This document shows positions 35,088 to 42,432 of a stretch of DNA of 52,062 nucleotides, in pieces. Location of the stretch: IMG/VR virus record IMGVR_UViG_3300032053_000111, positions 1 through 52,062 of that record; one strand, 5' to 3'. Source of the DNA: a virus. The notes beneath the pieces are model-generated. The model did no database searches. It saw only the letters and a program-made list of their open reading frames with translations, and was not told where the DNA came from. How positions within the stretch are numbered: the stretch's first letter is position 1; the number at the start of each line of letters is the position of its first letter. Position numbers and translations under genes: made by a program.

Positions 35088-35423
35088 TTAATCGCGGTTG
35101 TTATAGGCATTCTTATACCACGCGTAGTGGTATTTGTTGAACTTGGTGGTTGGCTTGATAGATTTGGCCACCTTATAGGACTCTTCGTACGTCACCTTTT
35201 CGACTCCCTTCTTGTCAAAAATGGCAAAGATGGCTTGTGTGATGCTCTTTCGAACCTTTTTGCCCTTTTTGCCCTTTTTGCCATCCTTGGAATCCTTTTT
35301 ACTGGACTTTGGCGTTTTCTCGGTCGATTTGACCTTCTTATGGGTCGTTTCGACGAGTTCCGAAGTTCCCATAACAGTGGTTCCCTCAGCCACAACAGCA
35401 ACTCCATTATTGGACTCTAACAT
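35088..35423 (-). CDS. Lysine-rich protein with C-terminal AWYKN domain, copy A
   Basis: I chose the ATG at 35423 because AGGAG lies seven bases upstream; it gives 111 residues. A long Lys/Ser-rich tail (about residues 26-58) is followed by a compact C-terminal domain with ITQAIFAIFDKKGVEKV and KFNKYHYAWYKNAYNNRD. The same domain occurs in the proteins at 44046-44306 and 44656-45099. The basic tail suggests DNA or RNA binding. The function is unknown. This copy lies within the repeat array, and motif-like sequences occur inside its coding region. Confidence 0.75.
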   Translation of the reverse strand: MLESNNGVAVVAEGTTVMGTSELVETTHKKVKSTEKTPKSSKKDSKDGKKGKKGKKVRKSITQAIFAIFDKKGVEKVTYEESYKVAKSIKPTTKFNKYHYAWYKNAYNNRD

Positions 35424-36077
35424 TGTGTTACTCCTCATAAAAATGATACTTTGGAACGTTAGTGACCACAATTATGTGACCTATTTTGTGTCCCATAAAA
35501 CGTTCAAGGGAACACTATTATGGGCTCTTGTTGTGTAGGTCACATAATAGTAGCCACTAACTCCCGACATGGTACATTATTATATGCCGTATACTCAGTC
35601 CTATAATGTACCATGTCATCCATTATATGAGCGTTCAATACGCTACATAATCTTCTCCTTTCATCCCGATTTGGTTGTCAAAGAACATGGTTTTTATAAG
35701 ACTGACTTTGAACTTGTCTGAGCCACTGTATACATGTATATTATAGCATATTATTTATTAAATGAAAACCAAATAGTTTAATTTTGTTCAAATTTTATTA
35801 TGAGACCTACAATATAATATGTCCAATATCATCCAAACATTGGCTATATTATGTATGAAGTCCTATAATAGGAATTCTATACTTAGAATGTACAGAATCA
35901 AGATTTTTGCCAACAACACCTCGTTTTTGATAATGATAATAACCCAAAAAGTTATACATAATTGGAACTGAGAAAAGTGACGTTCTATTGGTAGTTAACA
36001 ATTGGTCCAGTTAGACAACTATAAAATATACTTGTTATAGGACCAAACTAGTCTCAAGTCCTATAACTGACTATTTG

Positions 36078-36320
36078 ATACAGATAGTACTAATGACAAT
36101 GTTGATATATACAGCACAGATAGTACATATGGTATGAATGAATTAAATGGTACAAATAGAATAAGTAATACAGATGATAAGATTGATATAGATGGTACAT
36201 ATGGTATAAACGACCCTAATGATAATGTTGGTATGGATGACATGAATGATACAGATAGTACACTAGTCAGATATGATATGGATTGTACAGATTGTATAGA
36301 TTGTACAAAACAGTACAAAA
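36078..36320. repeat. Degenerate GATACAGATAGTAC-type low-complexity repeats
   Basis: The 14-mer GATACAGATAGTAC occurs at 36078 and again near 36248. Between them GTACATATGGTAT recurs with flanking similarity. All copies keep the same reading frame on the plus strand, which would encode an Asp/Asn/Thr-rich chain (36134-36358 from the first ATG), but no ribosome binding site is seen. A tandem-expansion origin is likely. Confidence 0.6.
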
Positions 36321-36436
36321 CGTACAACCAGTATAGTCATAATAATCGGCACAAATGATATGTTTACTTTACATGATACAAAGTGTATAATGATAATACA
36401 CAGAATAAGCAGTACAGATGATACAAACAGAAATGA

Positions 36437-36530
36437 GTCCCATAATGCTATAGAGTCCTATAATACTCAGGTCCTATAATGTTATGGTCCTATAATAATT
36501 CAAGTCCTATAATAATTTGAGTCCCATAAA
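36437..36530. repeat. Six-copy iteron-like array, 16-18 bp period
   Basis: GTCC(T/C)ATAA(T/A) begins at 36437, 36455, 36471, 36487, 36504 and 36521, giving spacings of 18, 16, 16, 17 and 17 bases, all on the plus strand. This is the tightest part of the repeat region. Iterons with near helical-multiple spacing are classic binding sites for replication initiators. No initiator is identified here; the AAA+ helicase at 45.8-47.2 kb or the lysine-rich proteins are candidates. Confidence 0.85.
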
Positions 36531-36633
36531 AGGAGAGAGAGGGGAAACCAGCTATTGGAACTCAAGAAAAGTTGGGCGGTTATACCCCAGAATTTGACTT
36601 GAACATTTCAGAATGCGAGTAGATTTGATTCAT

Positions 36634-36819
36634 CTATAGAATGACAGATTCCAGTTTGACGACAGATTTCTGCAGATTTATCCAGGAATCTACCAATTCT
36701 ATATATGATTTGTAGTGAGACCGCTTTTGAAAGTTACAACATGACAGTCGAAAGTATCGTTGTCTATACTTTGTCACGTCGGAAACTACTGCAAGATACC
36801 TAGTGGCTGCATTACGCAA
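36634..36819 (-). CDS. Uncertain small protein
   Basis: A 61-codon frame with protein-like composition (RNAATRYLAVVSDVTKYRQRYF, YIELVDSWINLQKSVVKLE). The only usable start is TTG without a convincing ribosome binding site, and the frame closes 30 bases upstream. It may be the remnant of a longer gene. The rest of 36535-36957 shows nothing else I can support. Confidence 0.3.
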   Translation of the reverse strand: MRNAATRYLAVVSDVTKYRQRYFRLSCCNFQKRSHYKSYIELVDSWINLQKSVVKLESVIL

Positions 36820-36957
36820 CTCGACATGTTTAGAAATTAGTATATCATGTCATCGCAAATGGATGGCAGTAATGATTTCTGTGGATATTTCAATTTGAAT
36901 TTCATAGTGAATTACCTTTCTAAAAAGCCAAAATGCCGGTGGAAAGTCCTTTTCAAA

Positions 36958-36988
36958 TAGGCCCCCTAGGACCCCCTGGATAGGGCCT
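36958..36988 (-). terminator. Possible hairpin terminator after the accessory operon
   Basis: Right after the 36989 stop the minus strand reads AGGCCC, an intervening C/G-rich loop, then GGGCCT, with an extra CTA/TAG pair. The stem is at least six pairs and is followed by a short T-containing stretch (ATTTG). It is a plausible end for the 45.1-37.0 kb operon, but the weak T-tail makes it uncertain. Confidence 0.45.
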
Positions 36989-37219
36989 TTACAGATCTAA
37001 ATCTTTCCTTATTAGTGTGTAGATATATTTACCAGCAAACTCAAACGACATATTCAGATCCCTTGTGTGTTGTATAAGTACAGCCACCTTGGTTGTATAG
37101 GCAAGGTTAGATGCTTGCCCTACAAAATGTTTGATGATGTGTTTAGCAGCTATCTTAGGTTTACACCGTCTGTAGTTGAAGAGGATATTAGCAACTACTT
37201 CTCTCGGGTAAGTAGGCAT
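36989..37219 (-). CDS. Small basic hypothetical protein
   Basis: A 76-residue protein starting at the ATG at 37219, five bases behind AAAGG. It is basic and helical (YRRCKPKIAAKHIIKHFVGQA). No family is recognised. It is the last gene of the accessory operon. Confidence 0.55.
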   Translation of the reverse strand: MPTYPREVVANILFNYRRCKPKIAAKHIIKHFVGQASNLAYTTKVAVLIQHTRDLNMSFEFAGKYIYTLIRKDLDL

Positions 37220-37272
37220 CATCACCTTTCAAAACTTAGCAATGATTACTTTGATTGAATCCACAGTACACA

Positions 37273-37347
37273 TTATTCCGTGGATAACTCGTTCCAACCT
37301 AAAGCTGAAAGAAGAACACCAGCAAATATACCTTCCAGAAATCTCAT
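37273..37347 (-). CDS. Micro-protein with hydrophobic segment
   Basis: A 24-residue frame (MRFLEGIFAGVLLSALGW, then NELSTE) with a strong GGAGG six bases upstream of the ATG and directly after the cysteine-rich gene. The hydrophobic stretch could insert in a membrane. Its shortness means it needs proof. Confidence 0.4.
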   Translation of the reverse strand: MRFLEGIFAGVLLSALGWNELSTE

Positions 37348-37350
37348 GGA

Positions 37351-37521
37351 TTACCTCCAACAGGAAAAAGTAGGATATTTAACTACACAAATGAATCTCT
37401 TCGAACAGGTCTCACATATCTTTGGTGTTGTACACTTATCACAGTCAAACAAACACCGATGCCTTTCGATACACTTAGTCTTGAGTTCTTGGTATAGTTG
37501 TTCTTCAATTGATCTACTCAT
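37351..37521 (-). CDS. Small cysteine-rich protein, zinc-binding type
   Basis: A 56-residue protein with cysteines CLFDCDKC, then ICETC and further C residues, suggesting one zinc site. The ATG overlaps the previous stop as ATGA, supporting the start. No known family. Confidence 0.6.
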   Translation of the reverse strand: MSRSIEEQLYQELKTKCIERHRCLFDCDKCTTPKICETCSKRFICVVKYPTFSCWR

Positions 37522-37730
37522 TGTTGATTATTCTCCAAACCTTTAACTTTTGCAGATCTAACCATAGTCACAAAATTCTCAAGTGTAGATGGGCACAAGT
37601 TAACATCAAACTGATCACAATAATTATTCTTTAATATACACCAGTCCTTAGAGAATGAATCAGTGGTATTAAGTATTCTCTGCCCACACTTAATACGACC
37701 ACTTCCATCTTCTTCTGTTAGATATAACAA
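37518..37730 (-). CDS. Small hypothetical protein
   Basis: A 70-residue protein starting with TTG at 37730, seven bases behind AAAGGAG. It has three cysteines and ends with NNQQ over the next start (ATGA). No family is recognised. Confidence 0.6.
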   Translation of the reverse strand: MLYLTEEDGSGRIKCGQRILNTTDSFSKDWCILKNNYCDQFDVNLCPSTLENFVTMVRSAKVKGLENNQQ

Positions 37731-37797
37731 GCTTAATCTCCTTTGACTTCAATTGTGATTGATCTACACATGGATGTATAGGGATAGATGTTCTATC

Positions 37798-38076
37798 TCA
37801 CAAATGGTTTCGCTTGTATTCCTTTCTTGTATAGTATATCAGCATTGCTACCCAGACTATATTGGCAGTAACAGTACCTATTCCACCGAAGAACGACAGC
37901 CACTGATTAAGATGAGGATAGTAATACAAATTCCAGAAACCCCATAAGACAAAGGTAGTAACAGCAGCAATACTCGTACCGCGCACCATCTTCTGTCTAT
38001 AGAGTTTGATACAGTGGAGAGTAATAAAGATTCCACCACAAAGTTCAAAGACTCCGTTTGTTGTATCTTGCCACAT
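37798..38076 (-). CDS. Small multi-pass membrane protein
   Basis: A 92-residue protein with about three membrane segments (GVFELCGGIFITLHCI; TSIAAVTTFVLWGFWNLYY; GIGTVTANIVWVAMLIYY) and a basic end. Phages often carry such proteins. The function is unknown. The start overlaps the ligase stop as TAATG. Confidence 0.6.
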   Translation of the reverse strand: MWQDTTNGVFELCGGIFITLHCIKLYRQKMVRGTSIAAVTTFVLWGFWNLYYYPHLNQWLSFFGGIGTVTANIVWVAMLIYYTRKEYKRNHL

Positions 38077-38951
38077 TACATATCTCTCTCATCTCTGAGC
38101 CCGATGAATGTAGGAAAGCGTGGTCCATCTTTGCAGCCATAAGGCTGGAATCTATACTTCACAACCTTACCAAGATACTTCTTTCGATTAGTCCAGATTT
38201 CTGCACGCTGTTCATCATCAAAACCAGATCCTACACTGAGGGTCCAAGCGTGCTTTTCATCTGTACAGAGTAATGCACCAAGTACACCCATTGGTATCAT
38301 ACCCTCTTTGTAAGTGTGTCGTTTGGTAGTATGAAGTTCATCACCAATCAGCACATTATCGTTGTGTACCTTTTCTTCGAATCCGATGATTACTGCTTCA
38401 CTATCTTCGAAGCGTTTGAGTTTGAGAAAATAACCCTCCTTCTCAGTAGATCGACCAAACTTGTAGGGTCCACCTGGTGATCGAATGATGATACCCTCAT
38501 AACCTTCAACCAGACACTTTTCTTCAAACTTAACCAGCTCTACTGAATTACAGATAGTAACAGGTAGAAGTTTTCGCATTCCAGGTGGTGCAACAAGACG
38601 ATCAAGATCGTTCATACGACAATTATATGGAACAGTAGGACAATCATCCATTAGGTCAAATGTCCAATGTTCAACCACACTTGATACACAATCTCTTGTC
38701 ATTACTATACTGGAAACCTGGTTGAGCCTCAACCCCGGTACCATCAACTCACAATCGATACCATCCGGAAAGTCCCTCTCGATTCTATGCCTCAAACTGA
38801 TATTGGGTATCGGCTTTAATGAGCGAGTTACTGCCTTGCCATCTCGCTTGAGACAGCGTATGCCATCGAGTTTCGGAGTGCACATTACAGGATACCTAAG
38901 TCTGGATACATCTGTACATTTACCAGCAAGCATGGGTTTGAATGATGACAT
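38076..38951 (-). CDS. ATP-dependent DNA ligase
   Basis: A 291-residue compact ligase. The adenylation lysine is in CTPKLDG (K27 in motif I, KxDG). A further nucleotidyltransferase motif EGYEGIIIRSP and the FLKLKRF segment (motif V) follow, then a C-terminal OB-like domain with GVLGALLC and KVVKYRFQPYG. No BRCT or DNA-binding extension is seen. It seals nicks during phage replication or repair. The start follows GAGGAGGAG. The 38952-39090 gap holds only tiny frames. Confidence 0.9.
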   Translation of the reverse strand: MSSFKPMLAGKCTDVSRLRYPVMCTPKLDGIRCLKRDGKAVTRSLKPIPNISLRHRIERDFPDGIDCELMVPGLRLNQVSSIVMTRDCVSSVVEHWTFDLMDDCPTVPYNCRMNDLDRLVAPPGMRKLLPVTICNSVELVKFEEKCLVEGYEGIIIRSPGGPYKFGRSTEKEGYFLKLKRFEDSEAVIIGFEEKVHNDNVLIGDELHTTKRHTYKEGMIPMGVLGALLCTDEKHAWTLSVGSGFDDEQRAEIWTNRKKYLGKVVKYRFQPYGCKDGPRFPTFIGLRDERDM

Positions 38952-39090
38952 CAGAGTTACTCCTCCTCAAAGTCCAAGTTTCTACGTGTTGCTTCATCAG
39001 AGTCTTTAACGGAAAGCACAAGCCCCTGGGTGTACTAAGACCTTACAACCAAAACATATACGCCTACATTTCATGTTAAGCCTTTCACTC

Positions 39091-39369
39091 TCATGGTTTG
39101 TTGTACACTCTTCTCCAACCGAGGCGCCAGAGAAATCTTGCTATATCGTCTGTCTTAGCTATTCCATCCGCATGATGGAGGGCTTTATCTGGTATGCCAA
39201 TGGCATGAAGTGCTTCATGTAAAGCATTATCGAGAGTATTGATTGTAGTACCATCTACAAGTGTTATCAGGTGGTACCCCTTTTCTCCTATATCAGTAAT
39301 ACCACCAATATAGTTAGCATACTGGATGTTATACTTTACACCGTTGAATGTATGAGTTCTGGGTTTCAT
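39091..39369 (-). CDS. Small HExxH zinc-metallopeptidase-like protein
   Basis: A 92-residue protein with the motif LHEALHAIG, a HExxH zinc site, and a later HH pair (ALHHADG) that could supply the third ligand. The remainder is a short beta-alpha fold. Similar small HEALHA proteins occur in phage genomes as uncharacterised metallopeptidase-like genes. A role in lysis or in protein processing is possible but not shown. Confidence 0.6.
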   Translation of the reverse strand: MKPRTHTFNGVKYNIQYANYIGGITDIGEKGYHLITLVDGTTINTLDNALHEALHAIGIPDKALHHADGIAKTDDIARFLWRLGWRRVYNKP

Positions 39370-40058
39370 ACTGTTGTAAGAATCTTCTCATCAACCAGTT
39401 CTTGCTTAACCTCCTTGACTAATGCCTGAGTCTCAGGTTGTTGTGTATTTAGTACACTCTTGAGACTGGCAAAAATGCTACTTGATGCTGATGCAACACC
39501 ACCGACAAATGGGATAGTAGTCTCTGATCTAAGTTTGAGATTATCCTTGAATGTTTGAACTGTACCAACTACGTCTTTGAATGCACTCTTGAGTTGGCCA
39601 GCAGTGAGTGCCTTTGTTTTAAGGGTACGAGTAGTCATCACAACAACCACAATAAGTATGACACCCACGAAAATCAAGCCAGATAACATGTATACACTCA
39701 CTACTGAAAAAGCGGCTTTCATCCCTGCACCAAGTATACATCCAGCAGAAACGAGCCATCCGGATTTTATACCGTGCAAGCCAGCAATGGCACCCAAGAC
39801 AGTGACAACTATGAATGCAGTCATGAGCCAATCTGTCGAGTGTACTGTTTGTATGATGGTTCTTGTATCACTTGCTGAGGGTGAGAGGATCCTGTTTAAT
39901 ACTGTAGGTGAAGTCACAGGTTGATCTGTGATCGATGGTGCTTTCACGTGTGGAAAACATCCACCACATGTGAAGGCAACTATACACACTCCAACAACTG
40001 CAAGCACTCCAACAATAAGGTAGATGAGTGCAACAATTCGCGTGTTCTCGGGTTTCAT
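39366..40058 (-). CDS. Multi-pass membrane protein
   Basis: A 230-residue protein. It has an N-terminal membrane segment (IYLIVGVLAVVGVCIVAFTC) with a CGGC close to its end, a central hydrophobic region of about three segments (WLMTAFIVVTVLGAIAG; LVSAGCILGAGMKAAF; SGLIFVGVILIVVVVM), and a charged coiled C-terminal tail. The function is unknown; holin-like or anti-superinfection roles are possible. Confidence 0.55.
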   Translation of the reverse strand: MKPENTRIVALIYLIVGVLAVVGVCIVAFTCGGCFPHVKAPSITDQPVTSPTVLNRILSPSASDTRTIIQTVHSTDWLMTAFIVVTVLGAIAGLHGIKSGWLVSAGCILGAGMKAAFSVVSVYMLSGLIFVGVILIVVVVMTTRTLKTKALTAGQLKSAFKDVVGTVQTFKDNLKLRSETTIPFVGGVASASSSIFASLKSVLNTQQPETQALVKEVKQELVDEKILTTV

Positions 40059-40091
40059 CTTCTGTTACCTTTCATAATGGGTATATTTCAT

Positions 40092-40226
40092 CTACTTACA
40101 AAGTAGACGAAGACCAAAGTTATGTTCCTCGTCAAGTATTTTCAATTCCCCCTTAAGTTTTCTATTTTCAGATCTGAGTTTCTTGTTCTCTGCAAGAACC
40201 TGTACAAATTTTCGATTAGACGACAT
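40092..40226 (-). CDS. Small coiled-coil protein
   Basis: A 44-residue frame (FVQVLAENKKLRSENRKLKG, then ELKILDEEHN) behind GAGG with eight-base spacing. It has a clear heptad-like Lys/Leu/Glu pattern. It lies between the DUF4326 and the membrane protein genes. The function is unknown. Confidence 0.5.
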   Translation of the reverse strand: MSSNRKFVQVLAENKKLRSENRKLKGELKILDEEHNFGLRLLCK

Positions 40227-40235
40227 AGTTGTTCC

Positions 40236-40685
40236 TCAAAAATCGGGTAGTTTTTGTATCCACATTGCGATGGTTCGTAAAGATTTACCATCAGCAAACA
40301 TTGCAAGTATAGTACCATGACAGTTATAGGGAGTACACCAACACAAGAGGGTTCTACCTTTCAACCTCTTAGCCTTGCGTTGGAGTACCTTGTCATCCTT
40401 GAATCCAGGATGACCAGGTGTACCATGAAAGAACTTGGAGATGACTTGACGCCTGTTGCCATCCTTAAGACTTATCTTGTATGGATTACCAAACTCACTT
40501 GGTCGCCCAACAAATGTAGTCTTCAATCCTTTCGCATGACGGCGAGTATGTGCTACCGAAGTTGGCATCTTCTTCATGCTACCCTCCCTATCAATCTTGC
40601 CAGTGAAGTGTTGTTTATCACGTATCTTAGCAATACGGTCTAAACCGTCTGCAAAGTCACTCAGTGTAAATTCATCTTTTGTCAT
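40236..40685 (-). CDS. DUF4326 protein
   Basis: A 149-residue protein from the ATG at 40685. It has the DUF4326 layout: a KTTFVGRPSEFGNPYKI segment, a central helical region and GRTLLCWCTPYNCHGTILA near the end. The family is widely spread in phages and its chemistry is unknown. It is in the same operon as a broken NADAR gene. An inverted repeat about 110 bases upstream may regulate it. Confidence 0.82.
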   Translation of the reverse strand: MTKDEFTLSDFADGLDRIAKIRDKQHFTGKIDREGSMKKMPTSVAHTRRHAKGLKTTFVGRPSEFGNPYKISLKDGNRRQVISKFFHGTPGHPGFKDDKVLQRKAKRLKGRTLLCWCTPYNCHGTILAMFADGKSLRTIAMWIQKLPDF

Positions 40686-40798
40686 CTTCAAAATTCCAGA
40701 AATCAGAAATTATTCACTTTGAGTCTACTATAACAAAGGTTGAACTGATCGAACACAAAATTATTGTGGAACCGAGTCAAGTTTTCGTCCAATTTTTA

Positions 40799-40909
40799 CG
40801 TAACGTTATAAGGCCCCCAGAGTATATCTACAGTGTAATAAACTATTAAAACCAATATATTTAAGTATACCCCCCTAATATATTATACTGGGGGTGTAAT
40901 AACGTTACG
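40799..40909. promoter_or_regulatory. Large imperfect inverted repeat with competing C5/G5 arms
   Basis: Left arm (40799-40826) and right arm (40884-40909) are near inverse complements, with a perfect outer 11 bases CGTAACGTTAT, then CCCCCAG and AGTATA. Within the loop a second CCCCCC run (40870-40875) could also pair with the same G run. Such mutually exclusive pairing is a feature of attenuators or RNA switches. It could also be a protein binding site. The rest of 40692-41021 is AT-rich with no supported gene. Confidence 0.7.
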
Positions 40910-41021
40910 AGGAAAAGAAACAAAAGTGCATTACCGACATCAAAAAGGCATTCACCTATAGAAAACGATAACACCTAATCGATATGGAAAGAAGTTGTTA
41001 TTTATCGGATTTAATCAACTT

Positions 41022-41348
41022 TTAATTGGTTTTCTGCCTATTTTTGATCGATCTACTTTGATCGATATGGTGTTTCAAAATGATATTTGTTATATCGTCC
41101 CATTTAAGATATTGACATATCCATGCGAATGCCATTGGACCGACTCGATCAAATAGACCAAGAACACTATTACAGTGAGAACACAAAAGACCACGTTGTT
41201 TTCCAGTTCTATGGTCATGATCATCCTCGGAATAGAAACCAATGGTGGGAGGGTGGTTTGCAGTCTTCCTGGGATGATTGGGAACGCGGTCGACTGGATC
41301 ACCTCGAGCGGCTTAAGCACCTGGAGGTCGCATGATCTCGCGGTGCAT
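41022..41348 (-). pseudogene. Truncated or interrupted endonuclease VII-like HNH gene
   Basis: The C-terminal part has the endonuclease VII signature: DDHDHRTGKQRGLLCSHCNSV. The gene begins at an ATG (41348) behind GGAGG, but a TAA codon (41313-41315) stops it after 11 residues; beyond that stop the frame is open to 41022 and has no other good start. The usual first CxxC pair is missing. The 5' part is GC-rich and the 3' part AT-rich, so the break may be a recombination joint with the foreign-looking segment to its right. Confidence 0.75.
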
Positions 41349-41366
41349 CTCTGCCTCCGCGAAAAA

Positions 41367-41792
41367 TTATTCAAACCTGCCCTTAATACCTTTTACGGTT
41401 GCGTAAAAGCAATCAACCATTTTTCCAATCTCAGTCTTCACTCGGTTAGTTGGACACCACGAGTCCAGTTTTTGCTGGACAATAGGCAGCGACTCAGAAG
41501 TGAATTCCATGTGTTGATACCGAGGATTTGTGCTTGACAGTATTCCTCCGAGCCGAAAGAGGACGTCTTCTAACTCCCTCGAATGAGGGACCCCTCCCCT
41601 GGTAATGAAATAGAAATCCCTGAAATACTGGGGGTACTCTTCTGAGAGCTTCTTGAACCCAATGTATATGGCGTCACGTGAGATTGAGGGGAGCTTGTTG
41701 TTGTGGAAGGTCAGACCGAGTATGAGGTACACCAGATCCGTAGGCGAGAGTTGCCCCTGCGTTGTGCGTTTCGATCTCACGCTCCTGTTCAT
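41367..41792 (-). CDS. Hypothetical protein of foreign base composition
   Basis: A 141-residue protein (LSPTDLVYLILGLTFHNNK, FYFITRGGVPHSRELEDVL, then SESLPIVQQKLDSW). AAAGGAG lies upstream. The gene and its flanks are clearly richer in G and C than the rest of the phage, which suggests recent gain. No family is recognised. It may carry a short DNA- or protein-binding domain. Confidence 0.7.
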   Translation of the reverse strand: MNRSVRSKRTTQGQLSPTDLVYLILGLTFHNNKLPSISRDAIYIGFKKLSEEYPQYFRDFYFITRGGVPHSRELEDVLFRLGGILSSTNPRYQHMEFTSESLPIVQQKLDSWCPTNRVKTEIGKMVDCFYATVKGIKGRFE

Positions 41793-41842
41793 AGTGTCTC
41801 CTTTCCCAAAGATTAGTCGAGGCCGACAAAAAATGTATTATA

Positions 41843-42031
41843 TCACAAGAGGGCTGGGTGGTCGAGTTTACCAATCCAAGACATCATTGTAGAACATCTT
41901 CTACACAAGTGTCTTTTTATTCCATCAACCTTCTTGGTGTCTCTAACTGTAGTTAATCTATCGCAAATCCAGCAAAGTTGTGTTTGAAACTCATCTGGTA
42001 TATTGTATTTGACTTTATCTACCGTCTTCAT
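41843..42031 (-). CDS. Small zinc-ribbon protein
   Basis: A 62-residue protein with CWIC and CRRC pairs 28 residues apart, a simple zinc ribbon. The ATG follows AGGAAAG. The function is unknown. Confidence 0.65.
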   Translation of the reverse strand: MKTVDKVKYNIPDEFQTQLCWICDRLTTVRDTKKVDGIKRHLCRRCSTMMSWIGKLDHPALL

Positions 42032-42046
42032 AATTCTTTCCTACGG

Positions 42047-42196
42047 CTAAGCAGTGGAGTCCCAGGCGTCCCAGCAGTAAGTACTAACTGAAAGAATAAG
42101 CCCAGTATAAAATGATACAGTTAACGTCTCTTTCGTGTCAGGGGAGAACCGTACGAGCACATTTTTGCGTCGGTTGTGGTCGAGTAAACGATTCAT
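42047..42196 (-). CDS. Small hypothetical protein
   Basis: A 49-residue protein (MNRLLDHNRRKNVLVRF...) that overlaps the stop of the preceding gene as ATGA. Basic N-terminus and hydrophobic middle. No family recognised. Confidence 0.5.
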   Translation of the reverse strand: MNRLLDHNRRKNVLVRFSPDTKETLTVSFYTGLILSVSTYCWDAWDSTA

Positions 42197-42429
42197 GGCA
42201 TGCGTTTGACATCCTGTGTATGCTGTTGGATGAAATGAAATGAGGGTGAATTCTTCTGTAGGTCTTTCAAAAAATCACTCACAACCTTGTCTATTAAAAG
42301 GTGTATCGTGAATTGTCGGAATGCCGTGTTTGCAAGATAATGTATTGCTCTTCTGTGCTTACCTGACATCCATAGACGTGCTGACATTCGGACCATATGA
42401 CTCAACTGTTTATATTGAAGTTTAGTCAT
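42193..42429 (-). CDS. Small basic helical protein
   Basis: A 78-residue protein with basic helical sequence (HMVRMSARLWMSGKHRRAIH). AAGGA precedes the ATG. No family is recognised. Confidence 0.55.
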   Translation of the reverse strand: MTKLQYKQLSHMVRMSARLWMSGKHRRAIHYLANTAFRQFTIHLLIDKVVSDFLKDLQKNSPSFHFIQQHTQDVKRMP

Positions 42430-42432
42430 TAG

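Larger units (their letters stand above)
33590..36535. repeat. Dense two-orientation array of GTCC(T/C)ATAAT-type repeats
   Basis: This nearly 3 kb stretch contains several dozen copies of a roughly 10-base motif in both orientations, with variants GTCACATAAT, GTCTCATAAT and GTCCTATAAC. Examples on the plus strand are 33832-33841, 34107-34116 and 34152-34161; on the minus strand 33893-33903 (TATTATGGGAC). Many lie in inverted pairs separated by AATGATAAT. A second repeat, AATGATAAT, occurs about seven times. The motif contains TATAAT, the sigma-70 -10 consensus, but also changes to CATAAT. Only two well-supported small genes lie here. The function is unknown; origin, packaging or nucleoprotein binding are possible. 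Confidence 0.85.

Noticed and set aside
33590-36535. CRISPR array
   Set aside because: Repeat copies are only about 10 bases, occur in both orientations and have no constant spacer length. The one regular stretch has a 16-18 bp period, too short for repeat plus spacer.
33590-36535. Array of functional sigma-70 promoters because of TATAAT
   Set aside because: No consistent -35 element was found at 17 bases, and many copies read CATAAT or TATAAC. Individual promoters may exist but the array as a whole does not fit.
41313-41315. Stop codon reassignment of TAA
   Set aside because: Many intact genes here end in TAA with tight gene overlaps, so TAA works as a stop.
41090-41374. A separate hypothetical protein in the frame next to the endonuclease VII remnant
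   Set aside because: The HNH signature lies in the other frame, with GGAGG for its start; the long neighbouring frame has no matching signals.
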